43,579 nt of DNA from NCBI GenBank assembly GCA_947577065.1, contig CANPTT010000018.1, positions 1 to 43,579 on the forward strand, written 5' to 3'. This document shows positions 39,953 to 43,579 of this stretch, one piece after another. The DNA is from an uncultured Pseudoflavonifractor sp. GTDB lineage: Bacteria; Bacillota; Clostridia; Oscillospirales; Oscillospiraceae. The first letter of the stretch is position 1. Each line of letters starts with the position of its first letter. Under the pieces are notes generated by a model. It saw only the letters and a program-made list of their open reading frames with translations, was not told where the DNA came from and made no database searches. The position numbers were made by a program, and so were the translations under genes.

Positions 39953-40801
39953 ATGAACGTGAGACAGGTGGATCTGTATCAAAGCTACGGCTTTGTCCCG
40001 CCACCAGGCGCTACCGCAAAACTGTCTGTATGGCATTATAAGACGCCGCCCCAAATCGGGGGGCGGAGGACCCGGCCGGCTGTGCTGATCCTGCCTGGAG
40101 GGGCTTATCGCCGGACCTCGGACCGGGAGTCGGAGCCAGTGGCCCTTCGGTTTGCCGCACGGGGATACATTCCTTTTGTGCTCCAATATTCCTGTGTGCC
40201 CACAAAATTTCCCGTTTCTCTGCGGGAGACGGCAATGGCAATGCGTTACATCCGGGAGAATTCCACTGATCTGGATATAGATCCCCATATGGTGGCAGCC
40301 ATAGGCTTTTCCGCGGGAGGTCATCTATGTGGTACACTGGGGACTCTTTATGATGGGGGAGAGGTGGCGGATATCGCCCCAGGGGAAGTCGTTCGCCCTG
40401 ATGTGCTTGGGCTTTGCTATCCAGTGGCGGTCTCCTGGGGAAGGACCCATGAGGAGAGCTTTGAAAACATTTCCGGAGGAGATAAGACCCTGCGGGATCG
40501 ACTGTCTTTGGAAAAACTGGTGCGGGGGGACATGCCGCCGGTGTTTTTGTGGCACACCAGGGAGGACGCTTCTGTACCCTGCCGGAACAGTCTGATGCTG
40601 GCCTGCGCGTTGGAAGAGGCGGGGGTGGACTTCACATTTCATCTCTACCATAAGGGAAGACACGGATTGTCCAATGCGGACGAAACTGTATATCCGGCGG
40701 GGGCGATACCGCCCATCAGCTGGGATGTTCCGGGCTGGCTGGACTCCATGGTCCATTTTTTTGAGGAACAGGGGCTGAAGATTCGGGACAGGGAGGATTG
40801 A
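39953..40801 (+). CDS. Alpha/beta hydrolase, acetyl-esterase-like
   Basis: A 282-residue alpha/beta hydrolase of the BD-FAE / acetyl-xylan-esterase-like group. The oxyanion segment LILPGGAY (about 46-52), the nucleophile elbow GFSAGGH with S120, D205 in HTREDASVP and H237 in KGRHGLS form a complete triad. No signal peptide is visible, so it should act in the cytoplasm on imported acetylated oligosaccharides. It is followed after 3 bases by an AraC regulator, and kduI lies further on, which suggests deacetylation of pectin- or hemicellulose-derived fragments. That substrate is inferred. The start is the ATG at 39953; GGGAGAAG precedes it. Confidence 0.87.
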   Translation: MNVRQVDLYQSYGFVPPPGATAKLSVWHYKTPPQIGGRRTRPAVLILPGGAYRRTSDRESEPVALRFAARGYIPFVLQYSCVPTKFPVSLRETAMAMRYIRENSTDLDIDPHMVAAIGFSAGGHLCGTLGTLYDGGEVADIAPGEVVRPDVLGLCYPVAVSWGRTHEESFENISGGDKTLRDRLSLEKLVRGDMPPVFLWHTREDASVPCRNSLMLACALEEAGVDFTFHLYHKGRHGLSNADETVYPAGAIPPISWDVPGWLDSMVHFFEEQGLKIRDRED

Positions 40802-40804
40802 GGA

Positions 40805-41584
40805 ATGAACAATATCCTGTTTGTGGGGGAGCACCCCCGTACATATGATGTACGCTGGCACAGCCATGATCACTGGGAACTGGTATACTGCACCAGCGGC
40901 CAGGGGGCGTTTAAGTTTGAGAACGGTGCTGTCATGAATTATCGCGCGGGGGAAGCGGTGGCGATCCCGCCCAATGAACTTCATGCGAATTCCAGCCAGG
41001 AGGGCTTTACCAATATCCATCTGACGATCCAGCATCCAAGCTTTCCATTCCGGGGCAGCTTTTTGGTCAGCGATGACGGGGATCGTCACCTGGAGATCGC
41101 GTTCTCCCAAGCAAAATATTATTTTTCCTCTGATGTAAGGAAGAGAGAGTTGGTATTGGCGGCGTTGGGAGAACTGATCTCCAGCTATATGATCGTATAT
41201 CATAGCAACCGGGAATTTTCTGAGCCGGTGGATCGGATCCGTACCAGCATTATCCAAAATTATGCCGACCCGGCATATGCGCTGGATGAGACGATCCGGC
41301 AAATGCCTTTTAACTATGACTATCTTCGGAAGCTGTTCAAAAAGGAGATGGGCGTAACGCCGCTGGAGTATATGATCCGGCTGCGGATGAAGAAGGCGGA
41401 AACCATGCTTACGGCGATGTGGACCAACGAATATTCTATTGCGGAGGTTGCGGAGCAATGCGGGTTTGATGACGCCCTCTATTTCTCGCGGGTATTCAAG
41501 AAGAATTTTGGATGTTCTCCGTCAAAGTTTGCGAAAACCGGAGGAAAAAAAGAGGAAGAGGATTCCATACGGAGGGACGGCTGA
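40805..41584 (+). CDS. AraC-family transcriptional regulator with cupin domain
   Basis: A 259-residue regulator. The N-terminal cupin-type sensor domain (about 10-90; HSHDHWELVYCTSGQG, then AVAIPPNELHANSS) probably binds a sugar acid. The C-terminal AraC domain has two helix-turn-helix motifs: the first around LDETIRQMPFNYDYLRKLFKKEMGV-like sequence (about 160-180) and the second around SIAEVAEQCGFDDALYFSRVFKKNFG (about 212-237). It is likely to activate the esterase-AraC and kduI transcription units. The ATG lies 3 bases after the hydrolase TGA, with GAGGATTGAGG as Shine-Dalgarno. Confidence 0.92.
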   Translation: MNNILFVGEHPRTYDVRWHSHDHWELVYCTSGQGAFKFENGAVMNYRAGEAVAIPPNELHANSSQEGFTNIHLTIQHPSFPFRGSFLVSDDGDRHLEIAFSQAKYYFSSDVRKRELVLAALGELISSYMIVYHSNREFSEPVDRIRTSIIQNYADPAYALDETIRQMPFNYDYLRKLFKKEMGVTPLEYMIRLRMKKAETMLTAMWTNEYSIAEVAEQCGFDDALYFSRVFKKNFGCSPSKFAKTGGKKEEEDSIRRDG

Positions 41585-41662
41585 CGGACTGGATTGGACA
41601 GGATATCCGCTTTGTGAATAAAGCGCATCGGATTAGGTATGGGAACAGGGGAATTGCCATAT

Positions 41663-41668
41663 TATAAT
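41663..41668 (+). promoter_or_regulatory. Possible -10 element of the kduI unit
   Basis: A perfect TATAAT without a recognisable -35, which would suit an activator-dependent promoter. A 6-bp hairpin (CGCTTT/AAAGCG, 41608-41625) lies upstream and two TTTGTG copies (41687, 41699) lie downstream. Confidence 0.4.
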
Positions 41669-41790
41669 GGAACAAAAGAGGCTTATTTTGTGAAAATATT
41701 TGTGCGCTTTGATGGAAAAGGCGTCCTATGGTGGAAGAACGGGAGCAGGTATTCCTGTGAGCGGAAAATCGAATTGGGGAGTGTATCAAC

Positions 41791-42627
41791 ATGAATTTTG
41801 ATGTTCGTTATGCCAATCATCCAAAGGATTCTAAAATGTATGACACTGCGGAGCTGCGCAGGCACTACCATATATCCGGACTTTTCCAGCCGGATCAAAT
41901 CAATTTGACCTACTCTCATCAAGACAGGATCATTGCCGGTGGGATCATGCCGGTAAAGGAAGCGCTGATATTGGATACGTGTAAGGAGCTGGCGGCGCCC
42001 TATTTCCTGGCCCGTCGGGAGCTTGGCGCTATCAATATCGGTGGCGCCGGAGTCATTGTGTTGGATGGCAAGGAGTATCCGATGAACTCCAAAGACGGTA
42101 TTTATGTGGGCATGGGGACCAAGGAACTGGTGTTTAAGTCTATAGATCCAACAGATCCCGCTAAATTCTATATCAATTCCTGCCCGGCTCATCGCACATG
42201 CCCTACGGTCCACATTCCTATGGATAAGGCACGGTATAATCACCTGGGCAGCCAGGAGACGGTGAATGAGCGGATCCTTCGCCAGTATATCCATCCTGCG
42301 GTATGTGAGAGCTGCCAGCTTAGTATGGGAATGACGTCGCTGTTGCCGGGCAATGTGTGGAATACCATGCCCAGTCATACCCATGAACGGCGGATGGAGG
42401 TCTATCTCTATTTTGATATCGCTCCGGATCAGGCGGTGTTCCATATGATGGGACAGCCTGGAGAGACCCGGCATATCGTGATGCACAATGAGGAGGCGGT
42501 GATATCCCCCTCCTGGTCCATTCACTCCGGCGTGGGCACCAGAAATTATACGTTCATCTGGGGGATGTGTGGAGAGAATCAGGATTTTGACGACATGGAT
42601 GGGATTCCTACAGAGGAACTGAGGTAA
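41791..42627 (+). CDS. kduI: 5-dehydro-4-deoxy-D-glucuronate isomerase KduI
   Basis: A 278-residue cupin isomerase that converts 5-keto-4-deoxyuronate, the product of pectin or glycosaminoglycan lyases, to 3-deoxy-D-glycero-2,5-hexodiulosonate. The zinc ligands known from E. coli KduI fall at identical positions: H196 and H198 (SHTHER), E203 and H245 (SIHSG). The N-terminus MNFDVRYANHPKD and the NIGG/VGMGT cupin strands are also typical. GGGGAGTG lies about 9 bases before the ATG. The SDR that should carry out the next step begins 59 bases downstream, so the pair forms the central kdu step. Confidence 0.95.
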   Translation: MNFDVRYANHPKDSKMYDTAELRRHYHISGLFQPDQINLTYSHQDRIIAGGIMPVKEALILDTCKELAAPYFLARRELGAINIGGAGVIVLDGKEYPMNSKDGIYVGMGTKELVFKSIDPTDPAKFYINSCPAHRTCPTVHIPMDKARYNHLGSQETVNERILRQYIHPAVCESCQLSMGMTSLLPGNVWNTMPSHTHERRMEVYLYFDIAPDQAVFHMMGQPGETRHIVMHNEEAVISPSWSIHSGVGTRNYTFIWGMCGENQDFDDMDGIPTEELR

Positions 42628-42686
42628 GGGCCAATGGTGAAAAAGGCTACAGAAGAGAAGAGGACCCAAAAGGGAGGGTATTTCCT

Positions 42687-43475
42687 GTGACAAATATTTT
42701 TGATCTGACCGGAAAGGTAGCGCTGGTTACCGGCGGCGCCCGTTCCATTGGTCTTGCGTTGGGGATCGGGCTGGGACAAGCCGGGGCGACCGTGTGTTTT
42801 AACTGTACCAGCGAAAAGAGTATGGAAGAGGGCCTGAAGGCTTATAAGGCGGCCGGTGTGCAGGCAAGGGGCTTTGTAGCCGATGTGTCTGACGAAGCAT
42901 CTGTCCGGAGGCTGGTAGCGGATATTGAGAGACAGGTGGGGACTGTCGACATTCTGGTCAACAACGCCGGGATCAACAAGAGGGTTCCTTTGACTGAAAT
43001 GGAGGTGGAGGATTTTACCAAGGTCGTCGGTGTAGATCTGGTGGCCCCCTTTATTGTCAGTAAGGCGGTCCTTCCCGGCATGATAGCCAAAGGACACGGG
43101 AAGATCATCAACATCTGCTCCATGATGAGCGAGGTGGGCAGGAACACCGTGGTGGCCTATGCCTCTGCAAAGGGCGGACTGAAAATGCTGACAAAGAATA
43201 TTTGCGCGGAATATGGCGGGGCCAACATCCAATGCAATGGTATCGGTCCCGGCTATATTGCCACCGACCTGACTGCGCCTTTGCGAGAGCTGCAGCCCGA
43301 TGGGACCCCCCATCCGTTTGATCAATTTATCAAGGAGCGGACCCCGGCTGGACGCTGGGGAGCGCCAAAGGATCTGATGGGACCGGTGATCTTTCTGGCC
43401 TCAGAGGCCAGCGATTTTGTCAACGGCCACATCCTTTATGTGGACGGTGGAATCCTTGCCTTTTTGGGGAAGTAA
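42687..43475 (+). CDS. SDR oxidoreductase, KduD/gluconate 5-dehydrogenase-like
   Basis: A 262-residue short-chain dehydrogenase. Cofactor motif TGGARSIG (15-22), NNAG (92-95), catalytic S145, Y158 and K162. Beside kduI, the expected role is reduction of 2,5-diketo-3-deoxygluconate to 2-keto-3-deoxygluconate (the KduD reaction). It is closely related to the SDR at 38949: 30 of 35 residues agree in the stretch around the catalytic Ser and Tyr. The start is GTG at 42687, 8 bases after AAAGGGAGGG. A hairpin closes the unit. KdgK and KdgA, needed for the next steps, are not in the window. Confidence 0.88.
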   Translation: MTNIFDLTGKVALVTGGARSIGLALGIGLGQAGATVCFNCTSEKSMEEGLKAYKAAGVQARGFVADVSDEASVRRLVADIERQVGTVDILVNNAGINKRVPLTEMEVEDFTKVVGVDLVAPFIVSKAVLPGMIAKGHGKIINICSMMSEVGRNTVVAYASAKGGLKMLTKNICAEYGGANIQCNGIGPGYIATDLTAPLRELQPDGTPHPFDQFIKERTPAGRWGAPKDLMGPVIFLASEASDFVNGHILYVDGGILAFLGK

Positions 43476-43491
43476 AGAGAGGATTTTGAAA

Positions 43492-43522
43492 GGGGCGGCC
43501 TGCTGTCAAAGCAGGCCGCCCC
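43492..43522 (+). terminator. Hairpin after the kduI-SDR unit
   Basis: A perfect 12-bp stem (GGGGCGGCCTGC at 43492-43503, complement 43511-43522) with a 7-base loop. No T-run follows, so termination may be partial. Confidence 0.65.
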
Positions 43523-43579
43523 CAAGGGGTGGTGTTTAAAATTAAAAATAGTAGGATAACCACCCAGAAAGGCAAAAAA

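Overview
This window looks like a chromosomal segment of a spore-forming, fairly G+C-rich Firmicute, most likely of the Oscillospiraceae (Flavonifractor / Intestinimonas / Lawsonibacter-like). The basis is a complete spoIIAA-spoIIAB-sigF operon, a T-box leader, strong AGGAGG-type ribosome binding sites, many TTGACA-17-TATAAT promoters, compact U-tailed terminators, and Firmicute-type families (TepA, DUF4364, CmpB-like, SpoIIIE/FtsK). The species is an inference. No phage, transposase or CRISPR array is visible.

Layout. 1-5.8 kb: YciI-like and SnoaL-like proteins (minus strand), divergent from a PcrA/UvrD helicase; a minus-strand pair of 3-methyladenine glycosylase and HAD phosphatase; an EamA exporter. 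5.8-9.8 kb: a T-box leader, two small genes (YcxB-like membrane protein and SF0329-like protein) and valS, apparently one transcription unit. 9.9-12.3 kb: an IseA-like lipoprotein, then the forespore sigma-F operon. 12.4-15.0 kb: polyprenyl-phosphate GT2, GtrA, a short Asp-box secreted protein, and an SPL-like radical SAM enzyme. 15.0-17.9 kb: a cysteine-rich unknown protein, a small helical protein, a secreted SH3b-NlpC/P60 hydrolase and a small unknown protein. 18.0-21.5 kb: two convergent GT-C mannosyltransferase-like membrane proteins and a cyclase/kynurenine-formamidase-like protein. 21.5-29.5 kb: rpoB-rpoC with its own promoter and long leader, then tRNA-Arg(CCG). 29.6-38.5 kb: dus, low-molecular-weight phosphatase, DUF4364 and CmpB-like genes, tepA, uppP, a leucine-rich-repeat remnant, ftsK/spoIIIE and a GNAT. 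38.7 kb: tRNA-Arg(ACG) on the minus strand. 38.9-43.5 kb: a sugar-acid module: gluconate 5-dehydrogenase-like SDR, carbohydrate-esterase-like hydrolase, AraC regulator, KduI and a second, closely similar SDR.

How the genes work together. Most of the window is housekeeping: transcription, translation, DNA repair, chromosome transport and sporulation. Three themes cross operon borders. (1) Valine-tRNA sensing appears to control two non-synthetase genes as well as valS. (2) GT2 + GtrA, two GT-C enzymes and UppP are parts expected in lipid-linked extracytoplasmic glycosylation. (3) The right end looks like a deacetylation and unsaturated-uronate catabolic module under an AraC regulator. I did not find a complete, clearly unprecedented system. 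The best leads are the T-box operon with its two passengers, a DnaA-box-like cluster in an A+T-rich gap near 32.8 kb, a terminator whose 5' arm overlaps a possible spoIIAA promoter, and the cysteine-rich protein at 15.0-15.9 kb.
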